Source: MFD09286-c1 sp963701015 (GTDB lineage Bacteria > Bacteroidota > Bacteroidia > Bacteroidales > DTGW01). Taken from it: 64,000 nt of DNA. The stretch spans positions 1,240,001 through 1,304,000 of the forward strand of contig OY969556.1 of NCBI GenBank assembly GCA_963701015.1, given 5' to 3'. Positions 36,746 to 45,831 of this stretch are shown one piece after another. A program made the translations under genes and the position numbers. The notes beneath the pieces were generated by a model. That model made no database searches, was not told where the DNA came from, and was given only the letters and a program-made list of their open reading frames with translations. Position 1 is the stretch's first letter, and each line of letters starts with the position of its first letter.

Positions 36746-36753
36746 TACTTTTG
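36746..36753 (+). promoter_or_regulatory. -7 promoter box of the ABC-F gene
   Basis: TACTTTTG fits TAnnTTTG, 48 bases before the ATG at 36802. Confidence 0.5.
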
Positions 36754-36801
36754 CAGGCTTTTTAATAATAGAATTTAATTTTATAAATCGAAAATATAGT
36801 A

Positions 36802-38415
36802 ATGATAACTGTTTCAAATCTAAGTGTTCAGTTTGGTAAGCGTATTTTATTCCAGGATGTAAATTTGAAATTTACACCAGGCAATTGTTATGGAATTATT
36901 GGTGCAAATGGTGCCGGTAAATCTACCTTTTTAAAAATGTTATATGGTGAAGTTGAGAATACTAAAGGCAGCGTTATTATTGGACATGGTGAAAGATTAT
37001 CGGTTTTACGGCAAAACCACTTTGAGTTTGATGATTTTCCGGTTCTTACTACGGTATTAATGGGGCATTCTGAATTATGGAAAATAATGAATGAAAAAAA
37101 TGATTTATACGCAAAGACCGATTTTACTGAAGAAGACGGCATTAAAGCATCGGAACTTGAAGAAAAATTTGCTGAAATGGACGGCTGGAACGCTGAAAGC
37201 AATGCTGCCATTTTGCTAAGTGGTTTAGGTATAAAAGATGAATTGCATTCAAAATTGATGAAGGAATTGAATGGCAAAGAAAAGGTGAAAGTGCTTCTAG
37301 CACAGGCTTTATATGGAAAACCAGACAACCTATTACTCGATGAACCTACCAATGATCTTGATTTAGATACAGTTAACTGGCTTGAAAATTATCTTTCGAA
37401 TTTTGAAAATACAGTTTTGGTAGTTTCGCATGACCGACATTTTTTGGACTCAATTTGTACACATACTGTCGATATTGATTATAGCAAGGTTCAAATGTTT
37501 GCCGGTAATTACAGCTTTTGGTATGAATCGAGCCAATTGGCTTTAAGACAACAACTAGTTCAAAATAAAAAGGCAGAAGAAAAGAAAAAGGAATTGCAGG
37601 AATTTATTATGCGTTTTAGCGCCAATGTTGCTAAAAGCAAGCAGACAACCAGCCGTAAAAAAATGATAGAGAAACTTAATATCGAAGAAATTAAACCTTC
37701 AACACGCAAATATCCTGGCATAATTTTTACACCTGGACGTGAACCAGGGAATAGTATTCTCGAGGTAAAAGGACTTTCGAAAAAGGTTGAAGGGGTAACA
37801 CTTTTTAAAGATTTAAATTTCACAATCAATAAAAACGATAAAATTGTTTTCCTTTCTAAAGATACACGCGCAATGACTGCTCTTTTCGAAATACTTAAAG
37901 GGCATGACAACGCGGACAGTGGTACTTTTGAATGGGGCCAAACTATTGTAAAAGCTTATCTTCCGCTTGAGAATGATAAATTTTTCGAAAAAGAAATTAG
38001 CCTCATTGATTGGCTGGCTCAATTTTCGGAAGATACAAGTGAGTTATATTTGCGTGGGTTTCTGGGAAAAATGCTTTTTTCAGGAGAAGAAATATATAAG
38101 AAAGCAAATGTGCTTTCGGGTGGCGAAAAGGTAAGGTGCATGATAGCCCGCATGATGATTAGGAATGCCAATGTAATGATGCTCGATGCACCGACAAATC
38201 ATCTCGATCTGGAATCAATTCAGGCTTTTAATAATACTTTAATTAAGTTTAAAGGTAATATTCTCATGTCATCGCATGACCATGAATTTATTCAAACTGT
38301 TTGTAACCGTATAATTGAAATTACTCCAAACGGAACTATTGATAAACAAATGGATTATGACGATTATATAACAGATGATAAAATTTTGGAACTCAGAAAC
38401 AAAATGTATTTATAA
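36802..38415 (+). CDS. ABC-F family ATPase (YbiT-like)
   Basis: The 537-residue protein has two ATP-binding cassettes in one chain and no membrane helices. Cassette 1 has Walker A GANGAGKST near 33 and LLLDEPTNDLDLDTVNWLE near 176. A linker rich in Lys and Glu (about 245-300, the P-site tRNA interaction motif) joins it to cassette 2. In cassette 2 the Walker A region is altered (FLSKDTRAMTALFE near 351 instead of GxxGxGKS), while LSGGEKVRCMIAR and MLDAPTNHLDLES are kept. ABC-F proteins act on ribosomes. The changed second Walker A resembles the YbiT type and does not look like a frameshift. Confidence 0.88.
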   Translation: MITVSNLSVQFGKRILFQDVNLKFTPGNCYGIIGANGAGKSTFLKMLYGEVENTKGSVIIGHGERLSVLRQNHFEFDDFPVLTTVLMGHSELWKIMNEKNDLYAKTDFTEEDGIKASELEEKFAEMDGWNAESNAAILLSGLGIKDELHSKLMKELNGKEKVKVLLAQALYGKPDNLLLDEPTNDLDLDTVNWLENYLSNFENTVLVVSHDRHFLDSICTHTVDIDYSKVQMFAGNYSFWYESSQLALRQQLVQNKKAEEKKKELQEFIMRFSANVAKSKQTTSRKKMIEKLNIEEIKPSTRKYPGIIFTPGREPGNSILEVKGLSKKVEGVTLFKDLNFTINKNDKIVFLSKDTRAMTALFEILKGHDNADSGTFEWGQTIVKAYLPLENDKFFEKEISLIDWLAQFSEDTSELYLRGFLGKMLFSGEEIYKKANVLSGGEKVRCMIARMMIRNANVMMLDAPTNHLDLESIQAFNNTLIKFKGNILMSSHDHEFIQTVCNRIIEITPNGTIDKQMDYDDYITDDKILELRNKMYL

Positions 38416-39345
38416 TTATTTTGATTTCAGAAATGCTATAGTATCTCTAATTCCTTCGTTATATGGTTTGGGATTATAATTAAAGAAATTATTAAATTTT
38501 GTTGAATCAAAATAATAGTCAAATTCACTTTGATAAAGCATTTCGTATGATTCGGCAATTGTTTTGTCAAAATAGCCAACCATTTTTATCATCCATTTTT
38601 TAAAGGTCGTATAATTAGGTTTTACGCCTAATTCATTAGCGATTAATTCAATAAATGTTTTACCGTCAATAGCAGGATTATAGGTTGGTAAATGCCAAAC
38701 CTGGTTGTAACATTCATTACAATTTGATAATAGGAATAATGCTTTTGCACAATCAATTGTGTAAGTGAATGAATGAGCTTTATTAACATCAACAAGCCAT
38801 TGGGCGCTTTTACCATGCATTAACCTATCTATTGCCAGAATATAAGGTAAACTTGTTTTTGTTGCAAATGGCCCATATAAATCAGCTGATCTGGCAATTA
38901 TAGCGTTTATGTTTTTTTTGCTTATTTCGTTTTCCAATATAGTTGCAATTTCAGCTCTTATTTCACCCTTTATACTGCAAGGATTATACGGAGTTGTTTC
39001 AACCATTTTGCCTTCAACCTTTCCATACATATAAACATTGTCAAAGAAAATTAATTTAGCATTTACACTTTTACAAGCTTCTATGGAATTCTTCATAATA
39101 TTTGGCCATAATTCTTTCCATATTGCTGAATTATAAGGCAATCCAACACATAAGTAAACTATTTCAGAGCCTTTTACACTATTTATAGTTTCATTATAAT
39201 TTGTAACATCAGCTTGTATTGATTCTGCGCCCATTATTGAATAGTTGCTGCGTGAAACAAGACGCACTGTCTCATTTTTTGATAACAATTCGTATGCAAG
39301 TGCATTTCCAATTGAACCTCCAGCTCCAAGTATTGTATGTCTCAT
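38416..39345 (-). CDS. NAD(P)-dependent epimerase/dehydratase family protein
   Basis: A 309-residue extended short-chain dehydrogenase. The Rossmann motif GAGGSIGNALAYEL near 7-20 is complete. The catalytic YxxxK is replaced: at the expected place the sequence reads YNPCSIKGEIRAEI, with a Lys four residues after Ser, so classical epimerase chemistry is doubtful. The NADP-type fold with FFDNVYMYGKVEG near 99 is like nucleoside-diphosphate-sugar epimerases. The stop directly abuts the stop of the ABC-F gene. Its substrate is unknown. Confidence 0.75.
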   Translation of the reverse strand: MRHTILGAGGSIGNALAYELLSKNETVRLVSRSNYSIMGAESIQADVTNYNETINSVKGSEIVYLCVGLPYNSAIWKELWPNIMKNSIEACKSVNAKLIFFDNVYMYGKVEGKMVETTPYNPCSIKGEIRAEIATILENEISKKNINAIIARSADLYGPFATKTSLPYILAIDRLMHGKSAQWLVDVNKAHSFTYTIDCAKALFLLSNCNECYNQVWHLPTYNPAIDGKTFIELIANELGVKPNYTTFKKWMIKMVGYFDKTIAESYEMLYQSEFDYYFDSTKFNNFFNYNPKPYNEGIRDTIAFLKSK

Positions 39346-39523
39346 CGATTTTTTAATTTAATTTTAGTTATGAATTTATATGATTCAATTTATAATATTG
39401 TAATGGATTATTTGTTTTCTATATAATGCTTAAAAATTCAATATTTAATATTTGGCATATAATTTGTGTTTAAACAAAATTAGTGTGAATATTTAGAATA
39501 TTAATAAATTAAACTTGTTTTAT

Positions 39524-40261
39524 ATGAAAACTTCAATTCATAAATTCCACTTTCACCAAAAATTTTATTCCTTTAAACATATTATTTTAAATTTAATTGT
39601 CTTTACTGTTTTTTTATCGGGCTGCTCCCAATATCAATATGTTACAATTAAAAGTGGTTTGGCCCAGAATGAAAAAAAGGAATTTTATACTGAAAATGAT
39701 ACAGTTCAATTAAAATACTCATTTGCAGGCAATAATTGTCCAATAAATATTGAAGTTCATAATAAGCTTTCACAACCAATTTATATCGATTTTACCAAAT
39801 CATCTTTAATTATAGATAATGTACAAATTGATAACCCATATTATTTTAGTAATCCAACTGAATTTATAGCCCCTGAATCAACTACTACAATTACAGGAAT
39901 TTCTTTGGAAAATAAATTTATTGAAGTCAGTCCTCGCGATTCACAGGAAATAGTTAATATTCCTACTGATGAAGGTTATAAAAAAGAAATCAAATATTTA
40001 TATAACTTGCAAAATTCTCCTTTATATTTCAGAAGTTATATGACTATATCTACAACAAATGATTTCTCTGTTGAAACTAATTTTGATAATCCGTTTTGGA
40101 TTTCTGGCGTCAGGCAAACATTGGATTCTCCTTCAACAAACGATTATCAGAAACCCAATCAGTTTATTCTTAGACGAACAACAGGATTTGGAAAATTTAT
40201 GGGATGGACAGCAGCAATAAGTTTAATAATTTTACTTGGCTTAGCAACACCGTCGCAATAG
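39524..40261 (+). CDS. Lipoprotein of unknown function with C-terminal helix
   Basis: With the ATG at 39524 the 245-residue protein starts with a basic region and a hydrophobic helix ending in a lipobox, FLSGC, with C34 as the lipidated residue. A C-terminal hydrophobic segment (about 225-240, AAISLIILLGLA) is unusual for a lipoprotein and could insert it in a membrane twice. The body is beta-rich, with SFAGNNCPINIEVHNKLSQP near 67 recalling an immunoglobulin-like fold. I do not recognise a family. It stands alone with no shared operon. Confidence 0.6.
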   Translation: MKTSIHKFHFHQKFYSFKHIILNLIVFTVFLSGCSQYQYVTIKSGLAQNEKKEFYTENDTVQLKYSFAGNNCPINIEVHNKLSQPIYIDFTKSSLIIDNVQIDNPYYFSNPTEFIAPESTTTITGISLENKFIEVSPRDSQEIVNIPTDEGYKKEIKYLYNLQNSPLYFRSYMTISTTNDFSVETNFDNPFWISGVRQTLDSPSTNDYQKPNQFILRRTTGFGKFMGWTAAISLIILLGLATPSQ

Positions 40262-40270
40262 CGAATTATT

Positions 40271-40816
40271 TTAGTTTGAAACGTTTACAATTTCCATTCC
40301 ACGCCGAATAGCAAGTTCATTTTTGGCAATCAAATGATGGTGTCGCGCAGGCAGACTTTTTTTAAGCCCTGCAATTATATTTTCTATTTTAACTAAAGGT
40401 TTAATAGCAATATATGAACCTAAAACTATCATATTGAAAATTTTAGCAGATGCCATTCGGGTTGCTTCTTCGGTAGCCTCAATACAGTAAATTTTAATAT
40501 CCTTCCGACTTGGTTTTCGGATTATTCCATTATTATCATATAGTAAAACACCGCCAGGTTTAACTGAGTTTTCAAATTTGTCCATTGATTGTTGGTTTAA
40601 GATAATTGCTGTATCGAATATTGTTAAAACAGGAGAACTCACTCTTTCGTTACTTAATATTACAGTAACATTCGCTGTTCCTCCTCGCATTTCTGGCCCA
40701 TACGATGGCATCCAGCTAACTTCCATATTTTGCATAATACCTGAATAGGCAAGAATTTTACCCATAGATAATACACCTTGTCCACCAAAACCAGCTATGA
40801 TAATTTCTTCAGTCAT
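40271..40816 (-). CDS. 2-oxoacid:acceptor oxidoreductase, gamma subunit
   Basis: A 181-residue gamma-domain subunit of a ferredoxin-dependent 2-oxoacid oxidoreductase. It opens with IIIAGFGGQGVLSMGKIL, and has SWMPSYGPEMRGGTANVTV near 34-52, which is diagnostic. The gamma subunit binds CoA and helps transfer the acyl group. It closes the leftward four-gene set (ferredoxin, alpha, beta, gamma) after a 97-base gap from the beta gene. Confidence 0.9.
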   Translation of the reverse strand: MTEEIIIAGFGGQGVLSMGKILAYSGIMQNMEVSWMPSYGPEMRGGTANVTVILSNERVSSPVLTIFDTAIILNQQSMDKFENSVKPGGVLLYDNNGIIRKPSRKDIKIYCIEATEEATRMASAKIFNMIVLGSYIAIKPLVKIENIIAGLKKSLPARHHHLIAKNELAIRRGMEIVNVSN

Positions 40817-40913
40817 TTTAGAATATATTATGAAATATATATATTTTATTTACTATTAATAAATATGAGCAATTTTAAGATGTATATAATAGAACTCATA
40901 AATTCACTATAGC

Positions 40914-41687
40914 TCAAATAAGCTTACCTTCAACTTTTATATCGCCCAATGGATAAACAGGAAACATGTTTTCTTCCATCCATTTATTTGCCTGAACAGG
41001 AGTCATTTTCCAGCCTGAATTACAACTCGATACAATTTCAACAAAACTCAATCCTTTGTTTAACTTTTGGTTTTCCATAGCAATACGTATTGCTTTTTTA
41101 GCTTTTCTTACATGGCTGGGAGTATGAACGGCCTGACGTGTAACGTAATAAGTTCCGGATAAATGCTTAATCAAATTTGTTATATCCAATGGGTTTCCCA
41201 TCGAAAAAATATCGCGTCCATAGGGTGAAGTAGAAGTCTTCATACCTTCCAATGTAGTTGGCGCCATTTGCCCTCCGGTCATTCCATAAATCCCATTATT
41301 AATAAAGAATATTGTAATATTTTCGCCACGGTTGCAGCAATGAATAGTTTCCCCGGTCCCAATTGCAGCAAGGTCACCATCGCCCTGGTAACTAAATACA
41401 TATTTTTCGGGCATCACACGTTTAATCCCGGTCGCAACAGCTGTAGCACGTCCATGAGCGGCTTGAGTCATATCTAATTCCATAAATTCATAAGCCAAAA
41501 CCGAGCATCCAACGGGTGCAACACCAATAGTTTCGGATTGAATTCCCATTTCATCAATTACTTCCATAATTATGCGGTGTGCAGTCCCATGGCCGCAACC
41601 AGGACAGTATGATAGTGGCTTATCGTTTAATAAGCTTGTTTTTTTATAAACTTTATTCTCGGGTTTGATAATTTCTTCAGTCAGCAT
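40914..41687 (-). CDS. 2-oxoacid:ferredoxin oxidoreductase, beta (thiamine diphosphate-binding) subunit
   Basis: A 257-residue subunit with the opening cluster or cofactor motif LSYCPGCGHGTAHRII near 25 and the thiamine diphosphate-Mg motif GDGDLAAIGTGETIH near 101-115, ending in NNGIYGMTGGQMAPTT. It oxidises the keto acid to an acyl-CoA with electrons passed to ferredoxin. It is directly behind the alpha gene (1 base between). Keto-acid preference (branched, aromatic or 2-oxoglutarate) cannot be read from sequence, though the neighbours suggest amino-acid-derived acids. Confidence 0.92.
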   Translation of the reverse strand: MLTEEIIKPENKVYKKTSLLNDKPLSYCPGCGHGTAHRIIMEVIDEMGIQSETIGVAPVGCSVLAYEFMELDMTQAAHGRATAVATGIKRVMPEKYVFSYQGDGDLAAIGTGETIHCCNRGENITIFFINNGIYGMTGGQMAPTTLEGMKTSTSPYGRDIFSMGNPLDITNLIKHLSGTYYVTRQAVHTPSHVRKAKKAIRIAMENQKLNKGLSFVEIVSSCNSGWKMTPVQANKWMEENMFPVYPLGDIKVEGKLI

Positions 41688-41688
41688 T

Positions 41689-42762
41689 TTATTTCAAATT
41701 AAATTTTTGCATAAAAGCATTCAAAACTTCTTCGGGGTTATGGACAATTCCTCCATATCGCCCGAAATGTTCAACTTTTACCTGGGGATAATTTCTTGTA
41801 GCAAGTAAAATATCTTCAATCATTTGTCCGGCACTCATCTCAACAGATAAAATACCTTTCAGTTTTGAAGAGAGTTTTTCAATTGGTTTCTTCGGGAATG
41901 GGAAAAGTGTTATTGGGCGTAACAAGCCAACTTTAATGCCATTTTCACGTGCATTTTGTACAGCTTTTTGAGAAATTCGAGCGCTGCAACCATAAGCTAC
42001 TATCAGGTATTCCGCATCACTGCATGAAAATTCTTCGAAACGGACTTCATCATCTTCCATTTTTTTGTATTTCGATTGCAGATATTGATTATGCTTTTCA
42101 TTCTCTAAAGGTTCCAGGTCAAGCGAAGTGATTATATTTTTTTCACGGTCTTTTGGTTTTCCAGTAGTAGCCCATTCCGGTGAAACTTTACTTCGTGGTA
42201 CATCGTCAAATAATTCGACCTTTTCCATCATTTGACCAATAACGCCATCTGACAGGATTAGAACCGGGTTTCGATATTTGAATGCAAGCTCGAATCCAAG
42301 CTTTACATAATCGGCCATTTCCTGTACTGAGGCAGGAGCAAGCACTAAAAGCCGGTAATCGCCATGACCGCCACCTTTTACAGATTGAAAATAATCAGCT
42401 TGAGAAGGTTGAATGGTACCTAAACCTGGTTCACCGCGAACAACATTCACGATTAAACAAGGAAGCTCAGCTCCTGCAATATAGGATAGTCCTTCCTGCA
42501 TTAGGCTAATTCCAGGACTTGATGAAGAAGTCATTACTTTTTTACCTGTTCCGGCAGCTCCATAAACCATATTTATAGCTGCAACTTCACTTTCAGCCTG
42601 CAGAACAACCATTCCAGTGCGGATTTCCGGCCTTTCTGCCATCAGGTATTCCATAACTTCCGATTGTGGCGTTATAGGATATCCAAAATACGCATCGCAA
42701 CCAGCTCGAATTGCAGCCTCTGCAATGGCTTCATTCCCTTTCATTAATCGTATTTCACCCAT
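41689..42762 (-). CDS. vorB: 2-oxoacid:ferredoxin oxidoreductase, alpha subunit (VorB type)
   Basis: A 357-residue subunit with the typical start MKGNEAIAEAAIRAGCDAYF, then GYPITPQSEVMEYL near 22-35 and SSPGISLMQEGLSYIAGAEL near 80-99. The overall form matches the VorB (3-methyl-2-oxobutanoate) group, which in Bacteroidota acts on keto acids from branched-chain or other amino acids. It lies between the ferredoxin subunit and the beta subunit in the standard order. The specificity assigned by name is an inference. Confidence 0.9.
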   Translation of the reverse strand: MGEIRLMKGNEAIAEAAIRAGCDAYFGYPITPQSEVMEYLMAERPEIRTGMVVLQAESEVAAINMVYGAAGTGKKVMTSSSSPGISLMQEGLSYIAGAELPCLIVNVVRGEPGLGTIQPSQADYFQSVKGGGHGDYRLLVLAPASVQEMADYVKLGFELAFKYRNPVLILSDGVIGQMMEKVELFDDVPRSKVSPEWATTGKPKDREKNIITSLDLEPLENEKHNQYLQSKYKKMEDDEVRFEEFSCSDAEYLIVAYGCSARISQKAVQNARENGIKVGLLRPITLFPFPKKPIEKLSSKLKGILSVEMSAGQMIEDILLATRNYPQVKVEHFGRYGGIVHNPEEVLNAFMQKFNLK

Positions 42763-42809
42763 TCTAATTTTTTTGGAAACCGATATAAAACCGGTTATAT
42801 AATTATCTT

Positions 42810-43037
42810 TTATTCGATTTTAGTTCTATATACAGTAATTACACCATCGGGACACACAATTGCACAGTTTGAGCAACCGGTACATTCATCTGGTTTAGCC
42901 ATATATGCAAAATGATACCCTTTATTATTTACTTCTGAAGCCATACTAATTACATTAGTAGGACAAGATTCGACGCAAACTTCACAACCTTTGCATTTTT
43001 CATTATCAATTACTATTGCCCCTTTAACTTTAGCCAT
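42810..43037 (-). CDS. 2[4Fe-4S] ferredoxin subunit of the 2-oxoacid oxidoreductase
   Basis: A 75-residue protein with two cluster motifs, CKGCEVCVESCP near 17-28 and CTGCSNCAIVCP near 53-64, so two [4Fe-4S] clusters. It carries electrons from the thiamine-bound intermediate to external ferredoxin. It is the first gene of the oxidoreductase set and has a -7 promoter box immediately upstream. Confidence 0.92.
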   Translation of the reverse strand: MAKVKGAIVIDNEKCKGCEVCVESCPTNVISMASEVNNKGYHFAYMAKPDECTGCSNCAIVCPDGVITVYRTKIE

Positions 43038-43058
43038 TCAATTGCAGTATTATGTTTA

Positions 43059-43066
43059 CAAATATA
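43059..43066 (-). promoter_or_regulatory. -7 promoter box of the 2-oxoacid oxidoreductase operon
   Basis: Minus-strand TATATTTG fits TAnnTTTG, 21 bases before the ferredoxin-subunit ATG, in a 122-base gap after the aminotransferase gene. Confidence 0.5.
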
Positions 43067-43159
43067 ATGTTATATGCAATAAACCTTTATCGGGTTTTAT
43101 GTTTTTTTCCAAATTGAATAATTATACATTAACAAAATAATATAAATTGATTAAATTAT

Positions 43160-44500
43160 TTACTTGTTTTTTAATGGATGATTAATTGAAAAAATTTTCA
43201 ATCTATCTTCAAGGATTGACATTTGGCTCATTTGAATTTGTGAAACACATGCCCTTAAACCTTCAGCGTGACTACTCCCTGTAATATCAAGCGTTACAGC
43301 ACTTATGCCATAATATAATAATTCTTCAAGCAGTTCGCTTCCTTTTAAACCCGGATATGCAATTGTAAAATAAAAACCATCTGCAATTGGTTTATCAATA
43401 TCAGTATCGTAAACTATTTCGAAACCGTTTTCGATAAACAGCCTTTTCATAATATTAGCCCTGTTGCCATATTCTTTTAATTCATCAATATAATTGAAAT
43501 TACCATCGTTTATTTCTTTCAGGATTGCAGCTAATGCATATTGCGTTGAATGTCCTGTTCCGGCAGACAAAGCATATAAAGCTCCATATATGGTAGCATG
43601 ACCGAGTTTGTCCGATGTATAAAATCTTTTTAAATCAGGATAGGATTGATTGAATAAATAATCACTTATAGCAATTAAACCAATGCGTTGTCCTGCATAG
43701 CTGAATATTTTAGAACCAGAAATAAGCAAGAAATAATTATCGGTATATTTAGCAACTGTTGGCTGATGTGGCGGTATTCCTGGCCTTGAATAATTTTGAC
43801 GAAAATCCATACCAAAATATGCTAAATCTTCTATCACTATTGCATTATATTGTGTTGCCAATTCACCTATAATCTGAAGTTCCTCTTCGGTAAAGCAAAT
43901 CCAGGAAGGATTATTTGGATTGGAATATAGTATAGTCGAAATATTTCCCTTTTGTAAATACGATTCAATTTTGGCTTTGAGTTGGTTTCCTCTAAAATTA
44001 TATACATCAAAAGATTCATATTTTAGGCCTAAAACCTGGTGTTGCTGCTTTTGCACAGGGAAACCCGGATCGATAAACAAAGTTGTGTCTTTTGATTTGT
44101 ATAAACGGCAAGCGATTAAAAAAGCTGCAAGAGCCCCTTGCATTGATCCAACTGTTGGGATAAATCCTTCGGGATTAATTTCAATATCAAGAAATAATTT
44201 TGCAAATTGTGAAGCTTCAGTTTTTAATTCTTCAATTCCTTCAACAGGAGCATATATAGAAGCAACTCCGTTATGTAAAGCATCAATTTCAGCATTTATG
44301 CCTGTTTGTAATGCAGGAAGTCCGGGAACACCCATTTCCATTCGTATGAACTTTTGCTTTGATACTTTTTCAATTATATTAATGAGCTTAACAACTTCAC
44401 GAATTGATGCTTTGCCAATATTCGGTACACCACTTTCTTTAATCACTCGATCAACAATTTCCCATGGAATAGGAGTGTTTGAATTTTTTAATTTTGCCAT
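43160..44500 (-). CDS. PLP-dependent aminotransferase (class I/II)
   Basis: The 446-residue enzyme has the fold-type I pattern: TVGSMQGALAAFLIA near 116 for the cofactor phosphate, YSNPNNPSWICFTEEE near 197, VIEDLAYFGMDF near 225 for the ring-binding aspartate, and SGSKIFSYAGQRIGLI near 268 with the Schiff-base lysine. It should move an amino group from an amino acid to a keto acid. Its ATG overlaps the stop of the upstream phenylacetate-CoA ligase by 1 base, and a 2-oxoacid oxidoreductase follows, so it probably supplies the keto acids for that complex. Which amino acid it takes is not visible. Confidence 0.88.
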   Translation of the reverse strand: MAKLKNSNTPIPWEIVDRVIKESGVPNIGKASIREVVKLINIIEKVSKQKFIRMEMGVPGLPALQTGINAEIDALHNGVASIYAPVEGIEELKTEASQFAKLFLDIEINPEGFIPTVGSMQGALAAFLIACRLYKSKDTTLFIDPGFPVQKQQHQVLGLKYESFDVYNFRGNQLKAKIESYLQKGNISTILYSNPNNPSWICFTEEELQIIGELATQYNAIVIEDLAYFGMDFRQNYSRPGIPPHQPTVAKYTDNYFLLISGSKIFSYAGQRIGLIAISDYLFNQSYPDLKRFYTSDKLGHATIYGALYALSAGTGHSTQYALAAILKEINDGNFNYIDELKEYGNRANIMKRLFIENGFEIVYDTDIDKPIADGFYFTIAYPGLKGSELLEELLYYGISAVTLDITGSSHAEGLRACVSQIQMSQMSILEDRLKIFSINHPLKNK

Positions 44501-45801
44501 TAAACCAATTTTCTGTTGTCAATTACCCTTTTTGCTTTGCCTTCGCTGCGTTGAATAGTTTTAGGTTCTACCAGTTTTACATCAACACTTATTCCTAAAG
44601 CACATTCCAACTGATGTTGGAGCGATTTATTTAATCCTTGCAATTCACTAATCCTATCCGTAAAATATTGTTCTTCTACTTCTACCTGTACAAGCATATT
44701 ATCCAAATTGTGAACCCGGTCAACTGTAATTAGGTAATGCGGTTGAATACCTTCCATTTTTAATAAAACTTCTTCTATTTGTGAAGGAAACACATTTACT
44801 CCACGTATAATTAACATATCGTCGCTACGTCCGGTACATTTTTCCATACGTACAAGCGTACGGCCACATTTGCAGGCGCTATAATGCAAGCGGGTAAGGT
44901 CACGTGTGCGATAGCGCAAAAGTGGTAAACCTTCTTTTGTAATACATGAAAAAACTAATTCACCTAATTCTCCTGCCGGTAATACTTCAAGTGTGTTTGG
45001 GTCAATAATTTCGGGCACAAAATGATCCTCATTAATATGCAAACCACACTGGTATTCGCATTCACTCGAAACGCCAGGACCAATTACTTCGCTTAACCCA
45101 AAAATATCAATAGCTTTAATTTGAAGTTTTTGTTCAATTTCTTTTCGCATGGTTTCTGTCCATGGTTCAGCGCCAAATACGCCAACACGTAATTTTAATT
45201 CTTCACGTTTGTAAGGACTTTCATCAATAGCTTCGGCCAAATATAATGCATATGAAGGAGTACATGCCAAAACAGTGCTACCAAAATCGTGCATTAATTG
45301 GATTTGTCGTTGTGTGTTTCCACCGGAAATTGGAATTACTGTAGCTCCTATCTTTTCACTTCCGTAATGCAATCCTAAACCTCCTGTAAATAGGCCGTAT
45401 CCATAAGCAATTTGTATAACATCATGCTGGTGTGCACCGGCACAGGTAAGTGTGCGGGCAATAACTTCGCTCCAGGTTGCTAAATCTTTCCGCGTGTATC
45501 CAACAACAGTTGGTTTACCTGTTGTACCTGATGAAGCGTGAACACGAACAATCTCAGACATTGGTACAGCAAATAGACCAAACGGGTAATTGTCACGCAA
45601 ATCTTGCTTTGTAGTAAATGGAAGTATGGACAAATCGTCAATACTTTTAATATCTTCTGGTACAAGATGTACCTGTTGCATTTTTTCACGGTATGCAGGA
45701 ACATTATGATAAACGCGTTGAATTGTCTCAATAAGCCGTCTGCTTTGACACTCGCGCATTTCTTCACGTCCCATGCACTCAAAAGTCTTATTCCAAAACA
45801 T
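44500..45801 (-). CDS. paaK: Phenylacetate-CoA ligase
   Basis: The 433-residue adenylate-forming enzyme makes phenylacetyl-CoA (or a related aryl-acyl-CoA) from the acid, CoA and ATP. It has the phosphate loop HASSGTTGKPTVVGYT near 88-103, IFGLSEVIGPGVSSECE near 213, TRDLTRL near 302 and the CoA-contact region RSDDMLIIRGVNVFPSQIE near 327. Length is normal. In Bacteroidota it is often found with an indolepyruvate or 2-oxoacid oxidoreductase and an ACT protein, as here, where it can run in either direction. Confidence 0.93.
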   Translation of the reverse strand: MFWNKTFECMGREEMRECQSRRLIETIQRVYHNVPAYREKMQQVHLVPEDIKSIDDLSILPFTTKQDLRDNYPFGLFAVPMSEIVRVHASSGTTGKPTVVGYTRKDLATWSEVIARTLTCAGAHQHDVIQIAYGYGLFTGGLGLHYGSEKIGATVIPISGGNTQRQIQLMHDFGSTVLACTPSYALYLAEAIDESPYKREELKLRVGVFGAEPWTETMRKEIEQKLQIKAIDIFGLSEVIGPGVSSECEYQCGLHINEDHFVPEIIDPNTLEVLPAGELGELVFSCITKEGLPLLRYRTRDLTRLHYSACKCGRTLVRMEKCTGRSDDMLIIRGVNVFPSQIEEVLLKMEGIQPHYLITVDRVHNLDNMLVQVEVEEQYFTDRISELQGLNKSLQHQLECALGISVDVKLVEPKTIQRSEGKAKRVIDNRKLV

Positions 45802-45831
45802 TTGTTTAAATTTTAATTCAATGTTGAACCA

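Noticed and set aside
36888..37352. Minus-strand ORF of 154 codons inside the ABC-F gene
   Set aside because: Antisense of conserved ATPase motifs; no start context or family signal.
43920..44558. Plus-strand ORF of 212 codons opposite the aminotransferase gene
   Set aside because: Long, but it is the complement of conserved PLP-enzyme coding sequence, has biased composition and no recognisable motif.
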